From RGIG3701 sp017403345 (GTDB taxonomy: Bacteria; Planctomycetota; Planctomycetia; Pirellulales; Thermoguttaceae), in NCBI GenBank assembly GCA_017403345.1, contig JAFQOH010000244.1, positions 5,766 through 69,765 of the forward strand: 64,000 nt of DNA. The letters are read 5' to 3'. A program made the translations under genes and the position numbers. Under the pieces are notes generated by a model. The model saw only the letters and a program-made list of their open reading frames with translations. It made no database searches and was not told the DNA's origin. Positions within the stretch are counted from its first letter, which is position 1; the number at the start of each line of letters is the position of its first letter. Shown one piece after another: positions 42,075 through 51,697 of this stretch.

Positions 42075-42297
42075 TTTTTTCAAGCGGGGAGGGGAATTTC
42101 CTCACTCGCGGTCTTCGCGATTTTGACAAAATGCGCCGTGTATCGTATTTTCAAGGACAAAATTGCTTTTCTCCTCTTTAAAAACACGATTTTGATTCCC
42201 TGTTTGAATGAATTCAAGGAAAAAATTTTTTCAAAAAATTTTCCTTTTTCCCAAAAAATTTTCCCCAAAACTCACATTTTAGACCTTCCCTGAGCAT

Positions 42298-43179
42298 TCA
42301 GAGAGGTTTTTTACGCAATATTTCCATGTGTTTATCGAGCGGATGCGCCTTCGAAAGTGCATGAAGTGTGAACTCAAAACCATTTTCGCGGACATCCAGG
42401 ACGACGAAACCGTTCGGCTCCGTCTTCCCATGGATCCTCTCACTGGCCGTTGGAAACAAAAGAAGCTCTACATTTTTTTCCTGACTGCGGCGATACTGAT
42501 GCATATGCCCGTAAAGATACCCCTGTACGGCCGGATACTTCGCGAGCACGGGAGCAAGTTTCGTCTCATGGATCGGATGATGCGCCATCACGAAAACCGG
42601 CTTCGGCCAGTTCGCCAGCGTTTTTTCGAGCCATTCCTGCTGACGCGCATCCATCGTTCCGTCCCACGGCTGGCGGTGCGGATACTTCGTCTTCTCGGCC
42701 ATGTACGCACGAGTGTCATCCAATCGGGAATCCAAAATCACGAAATCGACTCCGTCCGACTCCACGATACCGATCTGCTTGCCTTCGAGTCCCGGGATCT
42801 CCATTTTCTTTTCCGGGAAGATCTCAAACATGGTTTCGCGCGTGTCGTGATTTCCCACGACGATGTGCCACGCGATCCCTGCTTCATCGAGAGGCGCCAT
42901 CAGGGACTTGAATTCTCGGTACTCTTCCTGCGTTCCGTACGAAAATGCCAAGTCGCCAAGAATGAAGACCATCGCGGGCCGGGGATCCATCGTGAGGATC
43001 TCATTCACGATCCGGGTCAGATTTTCTGAATGTTTCGGTGCCGGTTTTCCAATGTGCGTATCTGCGATCAGCGCGATCCGGTGCGGGTCGACGGCTTTAC
43101 CGTCTTTTCCGAAAGTCCGTCCTGCCTGAAGTATGAGCGGAAAAGACGAAGCAAGAAATAAAAAATGGCGTCTGAGCAT
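42298..43179 (-). CDS. exported calcineurin-like metallophosphoesterase
   Basis: 293 aa from the ATG at 43179, with GAGAGGAATTT just upstream. It has a short signal (LFLASSFPLILQAG). Metal-binding motifs follow in order: ALIADTHIG, FILGDLAFS, VVGNHDTRE, MAHHPIHE and GHMHQ. This is the full set of a di-metal phosphoesterase of the purple-acid-phosphatase/cAMP-phosphodiesterase kind. The substrate is unknown. A second, longer metallophosphoesterase gene lies 134 bases upstream on the same strand. Confidence 0.9.
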   Translation of the reverse strand: MLRRHFLFLASSFPLILQAGRTFGKDGKAVDPHRIALIADTHIGKPAPKHSENLTRIVNEILTMDPRPAMVFILGDLAFSYGTQEEYREFKSLMAPLDEAGIAWHIVVGNHDTRETMFEIFPEKKMEIPGLEGKQIGIVESDGVDFVILDSRLDDTRAYMAEKTKYPHRQPWDGTMDARQQEWLEKTLANWPKPVFVMAHHPIHETKLAPVLAKYPAVQGYLYGHMHQYRRSQEKNVELLLFPTASERIHGKTEPNGFVVLDVRENGFEFTLHALSKAHPLDKHMEILRKKPL

Positions 43180-43313
43180 AAATTCCTCTCTAGGGCGTTC
43201 CTTTCTAGGTAAATGAAACACACCAAATTAAAATTTCTAAACTAAAATCACCCAAACGGCAGCGTCCAGCAAAATGAGACCAGAACACTGCCGAATACTC
43301 TGCGTCTTAAGGA

Positions 43314-44606
43314 TCAGCCGATCTTGCGCGGTTCAAATTCCAGTTCCGTGACCGCCTTTTTCGTCGCAACGGAGTATACCGTGATCTTCAGTTTGTCGTT
43401 TTCGACTTTTCCGTGGATCACGGTCGCTCCATTGAGCGCACAGCCGCCGCCGGTGATCTGCGTCCAGCAGCGCGTTTCCGTCGGGGCATCCACGCGATGA
43501 TGGTGCACGTGTGCCGCAATGACGGCCTGCACGCCGGCGTTCTGAAGCGATTCGCCCCAAAGCTCCGCTCCCAGCTTCTTCCAGGCGGAATGTCCGTACT
43601 CGAGCGTACCGGGATTCGCATCCGGACGGGGATCGAAAAGCGGAATATGGCAAAAGACCAGAACGAATTTCGCCGTCTTCACCGCATCGGATCCCATGAC
43701 GTCCTTCAGCCACTCGCCCTGAAGCGCGATGTACGGCTCAAATTCCGCCAGCGTTCCCCATTCTTTGCGGAAGTCCGGTTTATCTTCCCCCGTATCGAGG
43801 CAGATGATAGCCAGGTCTCCATGACGCACGACGCTGGAATAGCCAAGAGCGGCATACTTCGGATCTTCCTGCTTCCACGGCGTCAGATACTCATCAAGAT
43901 AACGCGCCCAACGTCCGCGAGTGTCGTGATTTCCGCGTCCCACAAGCAGCGGATGGTCATTCGCAAACGCACGTTTTCCCGGATCCATGATCGCGTTCTG
44001 GATCGTTTCATGCCCCTCAACATGATTCACGAGGTCGCCGTTCCAGATCGTATAGTCCGGCTTCAGCTCTTTCGCCAGGTCAAATTCACGCGCAAGGATG
44101 TCCTGCACTTCGTGGGTGTCATTCACCACGACGAAACTCGCCGTCTTCGCGTCTTTTCCCGGCGTCGTGAAGGAATTCACTTCCGTGTACTCGACCTCTT
44201 CATTCGGGATGATTTTGTATACGCCGCGGAAATCGATCCCGCGAACTGCGGCACGGTAAAAGTATTTCGTATTCGGTTTCAGACCATTGATCGTCACACT
44301 GATGACGCGGTCCGAGTATGGTTTCAGTCCCCAGACGGCCCCGCATGCCTTCTGGTCCAGTTTGTCGGGTGAAAGCCCCCATTCGACCCATCCGGTCGCG
44401 TATCCGTTGAGCGTCCAGGACGCACTCATCGAAGTTTCCGTCGGATTCTGAAGCACGACGGCAGAAGCAAAAAGTGATTTCGGAGCGTCAGCCTGCGCAT
44501 TCTCTGCGCCCTGTGCGCTTGGGATCCCGCTTCCGGAAAAAACGGCGCCAGCGGCGGCTGCGGCACCGGAAACGGCCAAAAAATTACGGCGGGTAGTCTG
44601 GTTCAT
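43314..44606 (-). CDS. Tat-exported metallophosphoesterase with N-terminal FN3-like domain
   Basis: 430 aa. A twin-arginine signal (TTRRNFLAVSGAAAAAGAVF) suggests Tat export with a folded metal centre. Residues about 45-155 look like the fibronectin-like domain of purple acid phosphatases (ETSMSASWTLNGYATGWVEWG, NGLKPNTKYFYRA). The catalytic domain has VVNDTHE, WNGDLVNHVEG, GRGNHDTRG, LVFCHIPLF and AAHVHHHRV, the expected metal ligands. Its substrate is unknown; a periplasmic phosphatase role is likely. It lies upstream of the smaller metallophosphoesterase. Confidence 0.9.
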   Translation of the reverse strand: MNQTTRRNFLAVSGAAAAAGAVFSGSGIPSAQGAENAQADAPKSLFASAVVLQNPTETSMSASWTLNGYATGWVEWGLSPDKLDQKACGAVWGLKPYSDRVISVTINGLKPNTKYFYRAAVRGIDFRGVYKIIPNEEVEYTEVNSFTTPGKDAKTASFVVVNDTHEVQDILAREFDLAKELKPDYTIWNGDLVNHVEGHETIQNAIMDPGKRAFANDHPLLVGRGNHDTRGRWARYLDEYLTPWKQEDPKYAALGYSSVVRHGDLAIICLDTGEDKPDFRKEWGTLAEFEPYIALQGEWLKDVMGSDAVKTAKFVLVFCHIPLFDPRPDANPGTLEYGHSAWKKLGAELWGESLQNAGVQAVIAAHVHHHRVDAPTETRCWTQITGGGCALNGATVIHGKVENDKLKITVYSVATKKAVTELEFEPRKIG

Positions 44607-44760
44607 AAAAGACCTCTTGGATCGTAAATTAAGGTTGGATTAAAGGAAGGAAAATCCCGGCGAAAACCGAGATTCCTCAAAATTCCATGATGGACACGAA
44701 AAATAAGGAAACTCCTTTCCGCGACGGAATCGATTCGATTTTTTGTACTCACGTCAACAC

Positions 44761-45909
44761 TCAAGTTCCGGCACTGCTCTCTTTCGGCGGCGGAAGCGGA
44801 AGTCCCATGAGTTTCATCAGAAACTGCAGATCTTGCCAGGTCGCGTTTTTCTGGGAAGGATTCCGCAAAAGGTAGGCCGGATGGTAGGTACAGACCACCG
44901 TCGCGTTCCGGTAGCGGAACTCACGCAGACGCATTCGGCTGATGGTCGTCGTGGTGTCGAGGAGATACTGTGCCGCGGACGCACCGAGACAACAGATGAA
45001 TTTCGGTTTCACGATGTCGATCTGCGTATCGAGAAACTGCCTGCACTTGAACGCCTCCTCCGGCATCGGCGCACGGTTTCCCGGCGGACGGCAGCGTAAA
45101 ATATTGCAAATGTACGTCTGCTCCTCACGATCTATCTGCATTCCGTTCTCGATCATTTTCGTCAGCAGCTGTCCCGCACGCCCCACGAACGGGATCCCCG
45201 CCCGGTCTTCATCCGCACCGGGAGCCTCACCGAGAAACATCAGCTCCGCGTAAGGGTTTCCTGTCCCGAGGACCGTCTGTTTACGATTTCCTACCAGATC
45301 GATGCACCGGGTACACCGAGAGACTTTTTCGCCAAGAAGACGGAGCGCTTCGTGACGGTCCTCCATTTCGGCAAGTGCCGAGTAGTCCTCGTGCGGCGGA
45401 ATGATGATCTCAAGGGAAAGCGGAAGGTGTTTGGGGGCCATGGCGACAGGCCGGCGGGAACCGGAAGTTGAAGGAAAGGCCGAAGTCTCGCGGGAAACTG
45501 ACCCGGAGCGGGAAACTGACCCGGAGCGGGAAACGGACCCGGAGCGGGAAACTGAGGAGGACGATAAAGAAGAGGAGGAGGAAACAGCGGGGAAAACTCC
45601 GGGGGAAACAGACGCTCCCGGAACAGATGAAACGCGCTTTTCCCATGGCAATGCGGAGCCTGAAACCGAAGCCCCCTGCACCGGCGCAGCCATCTCCGCA
45701 GAAGGTACAGGAGATACCGGCTTCACGAAACCGCGTTCAGGTCCGGCAGACGGATCTTTCGGCATTTCTGACGGGACCCTGCACGCCGAAGTCTCCTGAT
45801 CGCGGAGCGCTCCAAGCAGACCTTCAGCCAGCGTGCGCGAAAGCTCTTCCACTCCCGCACACTGCAAAGCCTGAAGCCGCTGAATGACGGCCCGCCTTAA
45901 ATCTGCCAT
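44761..45909 (-). CDS. uracil-DNA glycosylase, family 4/5 type with Fe-S cluster
   Basis: 382 aa. The catalytic part is at about residues 180-375: CTRCIDLVGNRKQTVLGTG, GEAPGADEDRAGIPFVGRAGQLL (motif A), YICNILRCRPPGNRAP, and CTYHPAYLLRNP (motif B). Four cysteines fit the 4Fe-4S cluster of family 4 enzymes (usual length about 200-230 aa). It removes uracil from DNA. The extra 170 N-terminal residues are low-complexity, with a Ser/Arg/Gly repeat (SVSRSGSVSRSG) encoded by an 18-bp tandem repeat (45491-45556). A good promoter lies upstream. Confidence 0.93.
   Translation of the reverse strand: MADLRRAVIQRLQALQCAGVEELSRTLAEGLLGALRDQETSACRVPSEMPKDPSAGPERGFVKPVSPVPSAEMAAPVQGASVSGSALPWEKRVSSVPGASVSPGVFPAVSSSSSLSSSSVSRSGSVSRSGSVSRSGSVSRETSAFPSTSGSRRPVAMAPKHLPLSLEIIIPPHEDYSALAEMEDRHEALRLLGEKVSRCTRCIDLVGNRKQTVLGTGNPYAELMFLGEAPGADEDRAGIPFVGRAGQLLTKMIENGMQIDREEQTYICNILRCRPPGNRAPMPEEAFKCRQFLDTQIDIVKPKFICCLGASAAQYLLDTTTTISRMRLREFRYRNATVVCTYHPAYLLRNPSQKNATWQDLQFLMKLMGLPLPPPKESSAGT
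45491..45556. repeat. 18-bp tandem repeat in the uracil-DNA glycosylase gene
   Basis: Three full units CGGGAAACTGACCCGGAG and one partial. In frame on the minus strand it encodes Ser-Val-Ser-Arg-Ser-Gly repeats. Confidence 0.93.
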
Positions 45910-45957
45910 GCGCTCCTCTTCTTTTCTTCAAGATCCATCCATTTACATTACCCTTCG

Positions 45958-45986
45958 ATTATACTCCGGTCCATTCAGAAACGCAA
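45958..45986 (-). promoter_or_regulatory. promoter for the uracil-DNA glycosylase gene
   Basis: Minus strand: TTGCGT, 17 bases, TATAAT. Start predicted near 45951, 40 bases before the start codon. The rest of 45910-46457 is AT-rich, with C-runs and T-runs, and shows no gene. Confidence 0.7.
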
Positions 45987-46457
45987 GGGGGAGAAACCCC
46001 ATTTTTGAGAAAAAATTTACGTCTCGTACTTCATTGCCCCGGAATTTGCTTCAAAATCTTACTCTCCGGCGCATTTTATTTCCGGTACATTTTACTTTCC
46101 GGTTTTATTTCCAACATTTTCTCTTCCTTTATTTTTTTCTCAAACTTCAAAGAATGGGGGAAACACACCGTAGAAACAAACCAGACAACAAAACCCGCAC
46201 AAGCAGCAAATCCCCCAAACTCACCCCCCCCCTCTATCAATAAAACTCCACCCAAAACTTCAAAATCTCTGATTTTTTTAAAATTTTTCCCAAATTTCAA
46301 GCATTTCTGATTTTTTTGGAGTAAAATAAGGGATAGTGTTGACTGGAATTGATTTTAATTTGGCAGGTGAGACGCACTGCCGTTTTTTCGCCCGGTCCCC
46401 CAAAATCATCCGCAACCGCCTTCCCGCCTTCCTTTTTCCCATTCCGAGGAGCCTTTC

Positions 46458-47471
46458 ATGAAACGAACCGATCCCCGAAAATCCGCGTCCGCGCCAGCTT
46501 TCCGCCCGTATGGCTTTACGCTCGTTGAGCTGCTGGTCGTCATTGCCATCATCGGCATGCTGGTCGGTCTGCTTCTCCCGGCAGTCCAGCAGGCACGCGA
46601 AGCAGCGCGTCAGATGCAGTGCAGCAACAATCTGAAACAGATGGGACTTGCCGCGATGAACCTCGAATCGACCAGCCAACATTTTCCGAGCGGCGGCTGG
46701 TGGTGGCCCTGGGAGGCAGACGCGGACCTTGGTTTCAAATACCAGTGCGGTTCCTGGGCGTACTCACTGCTTCCGTTCCTCGAACAGCAGGCGATGTGGG
46801 CCATGGGACAGGACGGCGTCGAGGATCCCAAAAGCGGAAACCAGTACACGGAAGCCGCCAAACGCTGCGAGATCCCGCTTCCGGTCTTTTACTGTCCTTC
46901 CCGGCGTACGGCCGTCACGTATCCGCTAAAGGGGGGAGGAAACTCAACGTGCAAAAACGCAGACCGCTCGAAACTCACGAACGTTTCCAAATTGGATTAT
47001 GCGGCATGCACCGGAGACAATTACGCCGTTTATGAGGCCAGCAATTACGCCAACGCGAAAAAGGAGATCCCTTCCCGTACCATCGCTTCAGACTGTCAAA
47101 GCGGCGCGACATTCCCCACCAGTGCCGTCAAAATGGGAGAGATCCGCGACGGAACGAGCAACACGATGCTCTATGGTGAAAAGTACCTGAACGCTAATAT
47201 GTACGCGACGATCGAGGACGGCGACGACCAGACCGCGTGGTGCGGAGCAGACAATGACAGAATGCGAAAAACGAAAAACGAAACGGCTTGCGCTCCCCGG
47301 CAGGACCGCGGCGGGGTCAGTAATACGACCAGTTTCGGAAGCACGCATGCGGGTGCGTTCGGCATCACGCTTTGCGACGCCTCGGTGCAGCGCATCTCCT
47401 ACAGCATCGACTTGGAAGCGTACAGTTACCTCGGCAAAAAATCCGACGGTAAGGCCTTTACCTTGGAATGA
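46458..47471 (+). CDS. DUF1559 pseudopilin-like protein
   Basis: 337 aa. The prepilin-type N-terminus is GFTLVELLVVIAIIG, then LLLPAVQQAREAARQMQCSNNLKQMG. The middle has typical family features (YCPSRRTAVTYP, EIRDGTSNTMLYGEKYL), and the C-terminus has the H-x-G..DASVQRISYSID signature. It is presumably processed and displayed at the surface; no activity is known. GAGGAG precedes the start. It precedes a PEP-CTERM gene on the same strand, the reverse order of the cassette at 1.1-3.8 kb, where the PEP-CTERM gene comes first. Confidence 0.93.
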   Translation: MKRTDPRKSASAPAFRPYGFTLVELLVVIAIIGMLVGLLLPAVQQAREAARQMQCSNNLKQMGLAAMNLESTSQHFPSGGWWWPWEADADLGFKYQCGSWAYSLLPFLEQQAMWAMGQDGVEDPKSGNQYTEAAKRCEIPLPVFYCPSRRTAVTYPLKGGGNSTCKNADRSKLTNVSKLDYAACTGDNYAVYEASNYANAKKEIPSRTIASDCQSGATFPTSAVKMGEIRDGTSNTMLYGEKYLNANMYATIEDGDDQTAWCGADNDRMRKTKNETACAPRQDRGGVSNTTSFGSTHAGAFGITLCDASVQRISYSIDLEAYSYLGKKSDGKAFTLE

Positions 47472-47511
47472 AGATACGCGGAATGAAGGTACGCTGAAAT
47501 GAAAGATCAGT

Positions 47512-47544
47512 GTCCCGAAAAAGTCCCGAAAAAGTCCCGAAAAA
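47512..47544 (+). repeat. 11-bp tandem repeat upstream of the PEP-CTERM gene
   Basis: Three units GTCCCGAAAAA in the 134-base gap between the DUF1559 and PEP-CTERM genes. Confidence 0.9.
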
Positions 47545-47605
47545 ACCAAAAGACCAAATAAACGAACAAAACCACTGAAACGAACCTGACAGCAGAACAA
47601 ATACC

Positions 47606-50600
47606 ATGAAAAGATCACGAAAAAATCCGCGTATCCGTACCCTGTCCGCCGCTGCGCTGCTCACGCTTCCGGTTTCAGCCGTAAGTACCGTGAATGCCGC
47701 CGCGATCACTGACGCGAACTTCAACGCTTCAGCGAATTACGCCGAAAGCGTCTCTTTTGACCTGACCGGCTCCCAGACCTGGTCCGGCATCATTTCCGGG
47801 GCCTCCAGCACGCTGACCAAGACCGGCACAGGGACGCTCACCATCTCGGCGGACCAGACGTTCCAGGGCGCGACGCTCATTTCCGGCGGTGCCCTCTCCA
47901 TCGGAAACGTGAGTCGGCTGGCATCGACGTCAGGCATTACGCTCTCCAATGGCGGAACGCTCAAGTACACAGCGAAAGCCGGAACGCTCGCTCCGACGAT
48001 CACCGTGGGAGCCGGAGAAACCGGAACGGTCGAATTCAAGAGCGCGACCTCTGAGACCCTCTCCATGAATCTGGCCGGAAGCGGAAAGATCGTCCTGGCC
48101 GGAAATTCAAACGCGACCGGGACGGGCAACGTGAACTCTTTCGTCATCCGCTCCGACTCCGCTTTCACCGGCGACGTGGAGATCACGGGCGGAAAGATCC
48201 GTCTGCTCGGCGACCTGCCGAAGGTCAACTCCATCATTCTCAACGGCGGCTCCGTCATGAATGACGCGCAGATGAACATCGGGAACGAAAACACGAAGAT
48301 CTCCACGGATCTGGTTTTGGGTGAAAAAGGCGGCACCGTCCGCGTCGGTTTCGATAACAGCCGGCTCATCTGGTCCGGAAAGATCACCGGAACGGGAACG
48401 TTCGGCATCGGCGGTGATTCGGGGACCTTCTGCTTCGCCAATTCCGCCAACGATTTCTCCGGCGGACTCCAGATCGGCGACGTCATGAACGGGAATTTTA
48501 ATCAGGTCACCAAAGCCGAACTCCGAGCAAGCAATTCGCTCGGAACCGGCGTCGTTTCCTTCGGCGCAGGCGCAAACCACTGGCTCGACCTCTACGGCCA
48601 CAGCATCGTCTCTACACCGATCGCCGGTCTCTCCGCGACACGTTCCGGAGTGGAAGTCAAAAACTCCAAAAGCACCGTCAGTACCCTGACGCTCAGCGTT
48701 CCGGACGGCCAAACGCTCACCTACGCCGGGAAAATGACCGGGAAGATCGACCTCGCCAAATCCGGTGCGGGCACGCAGATCCTGACCGGTACGGGATCCA
48801 CCCGGACGGGAAACACGACCGTCAATGAAGGCACGCTCCGACTGACTTCCGGAGCGAAACTCGGCGGCGGACTCCTCACCGTCACCGGGACCGGAACTCT
48901 GGATCTCGCAGGACTCACCGACGCGGAACTCTCCGATGCTGGCAAAGCTGCCGGACTCGCCGGAAACTCCGCGAACGCCATCCTGACCAACTCCAACGCG
49001 GAAACGCCGAGTGCCCTGACGCTTGAACTCGCCGGGGATCAGACCTACGCGGGAAAACTCACCGGAAAGCTCTCACTCACGAAAACCGGGACCGGAACGC
49101 AGACGCTCGCTGGGGCCGGACTGGGCGCAAACGTCTCCGCGAAAGTTTCCGAAGGCAAACTCCTCATCCAGAATCCAGGCGGAAGCGCGGCAAACGCCTT
49201 CACGCTCGACGGCGGAACGCTCGCTTTTGAGAAAAACGGCGCCCTTACCCTCTCCACCAAGATCGACGTGACGGCCAACGGCGGAACCATTCAGTGGATC
49301 ACGACCGGAACGAACGCGCTGAGTTTCGGCATCAACGGAACCGGTACGACGGAAAACACGGTCCTCACCTTCACCGCCTCAAATAATGCGTCCGGAAACT
49401 GCTCAACGCTCACGCCGACCGCCCTCTCCAATTTCAGCGGGAAATTTGAGATCACCGCCGGCAAACTGAACATCACGTCCATGAATTACCTTCCCGCCAA
49501 AGGCATCATCCTCAGCGGCGGGACCCTCATGCTCAACATTGGCGGAACGCAGACCTACGCGGCTCCCATCTCGCTCACAGACGGAACGTTCAGCACCATC
49601 CGGAACGGATCATTTGGAACTCACGTCTTTACCGGAAAGATCTCCGGAACCGGCGAACTCGGCATCTCCGGCGACAATGGAACGACCGTCTTCAAGAATT
49701 CTGCCAACGATTTCTCTGGAGGACTGGTCATCGGCACACAGAAAAACCGCGGAAACGGCCCCTTCCAGAGCAAAGTCCAGGCCGGCGCGGAAAATGCGCT
49801 CGGAACCGGCCCCGTCACGGTCATCGGAGCGTCTGAACAGGGTGCCTCCACCCTCGATCTGAAAGGTTTCAGCCAGAAGATCGGCGGTCTGATCTCCACC
49901 GAAAAAGACACGTTCGCCGTCGTGAAAAACTCCGGCGCAGAAGCCGGCCTCACCCTGAACGTCGCGGAAGGCAAGGACCTCACCTACGCCAGCGAACTTT
50001 CCGGCGCACTGAACGTCACGAAAGACGGCAAAGGGACTCAGACGCTCACCGGCGAAAAGATCCTCTACTCCGGCTCCACGACCGTGAATGACGGAACGCT
50101 CAGGATCGATGCCGTCCCCGGCTCCCTCACCGAAACCGAATCGCCCATCCCCGCGCACCAGTTCTTCCTCAACGGCGGAACGCTCTACCAGGTCTCCGCA
50201 CTGAACGACGCAGCGAAAAATGCGAACTACTCCTTCAACGGCGGTACACTTTCCGTCACGGGAGTGAGTACCGACCACCTGAACAAGATCTCGATCGAAG
50301 CTGACGGCGGGACCATCGACTGGCGCGGAAAAGGGACCGACCAGCTCTACCTCACGCTCGCGAACGGAACCACCGCGGCAAAGGATACCGTCTTCATGCT
50401 CAACGGCATCAACGTCACCGGCGGGAACTGCAATTCATTTCACATCGTGACGAATAATTTCACCGGAAAGATCGGCGTTTCCGGCGGAAAACTCATCGCG
50501 AAAACTGACGGTTTCAGCAAATTCTCCGGAGTCGTCCTGGACGGCGGGACCTTGATGTTCAACGCGAATCTCAATTCCCTGAAAAACTTCACCCTCCCGA

Positions 50601-51514
50601 TCGAGCTGACCGAAAACGGCGGCACGCTCCGCGGCGGGTCAAACATCACGTACACGATGAAAGGCGTCATCTCCGGCACCGGTGAACTCGGCATCTCCGG
50701 CGACAATGGACCGATCGTTTTCGCGAACAGCCAAAACTCTTTCTCCGGCGGTCTGAACGTCGGCGCGAATCTCAACATTGGGGACGAGAACAAAGCGATC
50801 GCCAAACTCGGCGCAAATGATGCACTGGGAACGGGCGTCGTCTCCATCAGTCACGCCAAAGCCTCGCTTGATCTTGCAGGATTCAGTCTGACGAACACGC
50901 CGATCGCCGGTCTTTCCTCGACCGTTTCCGGAGCCGTCCTCAAAAACTCCTCCGCAAACGCCAGCACGCTGACGCTTCAAGTCCCGGAAGGGAAGAGCGA
51001 ATCGTACGCCGGTCAGGTCACCGGAAACATCGAGCTGGTCAAGACCGGCGCGGGAAATCAGACCTTCACCGGCGCGTACGCCTCCACGGGTAACATCACC
51101 ATCGCCGACGGCACGCTGACCTTCGCGGATAACTCGTTCGACCTGCCGAACTCTGCACTCTCGATCGAAGAAACCGGCATCCTCGCGCTGAATGGGGCTT
51201 CTCTGGATCTGGGAAGTCTGGACATGGCGCTGGAATCCCTCCTTTTCTTCGACCCGGCCTCCGAAACCATCTCGCTCACGACGGATTCATTCCAGGGCAA
51301 GGCCGGAGATTTTTCGCTTAGCTGGAACGGCGTGACGGATACGCTTTTCGGAAATCTTGCGGACTATTTCACCATGGATCCCAATGGTTTCCTCAGTCTC
51401 ACGGCACTTCCAGCAGGTCCGGATGTTCCCGGCGTCCCGGAACCCGCAACGTGGCTTCTGCTTCTGGCCGGTCTCGGGATCTTCAAACTCCGGTGCAGGA
51501 CGTCCCGCAATTAG
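47606..51514 (+). CDS. giant autotransporter-type beta-strand-repeat PEP-CTERM protein
   Basis: 1302 aa. A signal peptide (about residues 12-32) is followed by many autotransporter-associated beta-strand (PATR) repeats: LTKTGTGTLTISADQTFQG, GGALSIGNVSRL, KSGAGTQILTGTGSTRTGN, VNEGTLRLTSG and many variants. These stack into a right-handed beta-helix. Blocks of about 350 residues recur (GTGELGISGDNG, FSGGLVIG and so on), so internal duplication is evident. The C-terminus has VPEPATWLLLLAGLGIF plus KLRCRTSRN, the PEP-CTERM sorting signal. It should be displayed on the surface or in the matrix. Its exosortase is not in the window. A strong terminator follows. Confidence 0.9.
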   Translation: MKRSRKNPRIRTLSAAALLTLPVSAVSTVNAAAITDANFNASANYAESVSFDLTGSQTWSGIISGASSTLTKTGTGTLTISADQTFQGATLISGGALSIGNVSRLASTSGITLSNGGTLKYTAKAGTLAPTITVGAGETGTVEFKSATSETLSMNLAGSGKIVLAGNSNATGTGNVNSFVIRSDSAFTGDVEITGGKIRLLGDLPKVNSIILNGGSVMNDAQMNIGNENTKISTDLVLGEKGGTVRVGFDNSRLIWSGKITGTGTFGIGGDSGTFCFANSANDFSGGLQIGDVMNGNFNQVTKAELRASNSLGTGVVSFGAGANHWLDLYGHSIVSTPIAGLSATRSGVEVKNSKSTVSTLTLSVPDGQTLTYAGKMTGKIDLAKSGAGTQILTGTGSTRTGNTTVNEGTLRLTSGAKLGGGLLTVTGTGTLDLAGLTDAELSDAGKAAGLAGNSANAILTNSNAETPSALTLELAGDQTYAGKLTGKLSLTKTGTGTQTLAGAGLGANVSAKVSEGKLLIQNPGGSAANAFTLDGGTLAFEKNGALTLSTKIDVTANGGTIQWITTGTNALSFGINGTGTTENTVLTFTASNNASGNCSTLTPTALSNFSGKFEITAGKLNITSMNYLPAKGIILSGGTLMLNIGGTQTYAAPISLTDGTFSTIRNGSFGTHVFTGKISGTGELGISGDNGTTVFKNSANDFSGGLVIGTQKNRGNGPFQSKVQAGAENALGTGPVTVIGASEQGASTLDLKGFSQKIGGLISTEKDTFAVVKNSGAEAGLTLNVAEGKDLTYASELSGALNVTKDGKGTQTLTGEKILYSGSTTVNDGTLRIDAVPGSLTETESPIPAHQFFLNGGTLYQVSALNDAAKNANYSFNGGTLSVTGVSTDHLNKISIEADGGTIDWRGKGTDQLYLTLANGTTAAKDTVFMLNGINVTGGNCNSFHIVTNNFTGKIGVSGGKLIAKTDGFSKFSGVVLDGGTLMFNANLNSLKNFTLPIELTENGGTLRGGSNITYTMKGVISGTGELGISGDNGPIVFANSQNSFSGGLNVGANLNIGDENKAIAKLGANDALGTGVVSISHAKASLDLAGFSLTNTPIAGLSSTVSGAVLKNSSANASTLTLQVPEGKSESYAGQVTGNIELVKTGAGNQTFTGAYASTGNITIADGTLTFADNSFDLPNSALSIEETGILALNGASLDLGSLDMALESLLFFDPASETISLTTDSFQGKAGDFSLSWNGVTDTLFGNLADYFTMDPNGFLSLTALPAGPDVPGVPEPATWLLLLAGLGIFKLRCRTSRN

Positions 51515-51521
51515 AGACCGC

Positions 51522-51566
51522 AAAAAAGATCCATTCGGTACGTACTTGCCGGATGGATCTTTTTTT
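51522..51566 (+). terminator. strong Rho-independent terminator
   Basis: AAAAAAGATCCATTCGG (from 51522) pairs with CCGGATGGATCTTTTTT (51549-51566), with about 12 bases of loop; a run of T follows. It ends the giant surface-protein gene. Confidence 0.92.
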
Positions 51567-51619
51567 GGAAGAATCCGGTCCGCAAACGGCACGCCCCCCG
51601 TTTTCATTTCCTCTTTTTA

Positions 51620-51628
51620 TGGTAAAAT
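51620..51628 (+). promoter_or_regulatory. extended -10 promoter candidate for dnaE
   Basis: TGGTAAAAT: an extended -10 with no good -35. Start predicted near 51635, about 60 bases before dnaE. Confidence 0.4.
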
Positions 51629-51697
51629 AGTTTTGGATCCAGTGCGTCTGCATCCAGGACAGCACGGAAAAGTACGGAACTTTTTTTTGAGGAAATC

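Noticed and set aside
44687..44875. 62-aa plus-strand ORF
   Set aside because: It is mostly antisense to the 3' end of the uracil-DNA glycosylase gene and has no ribosome-binding site or motif.
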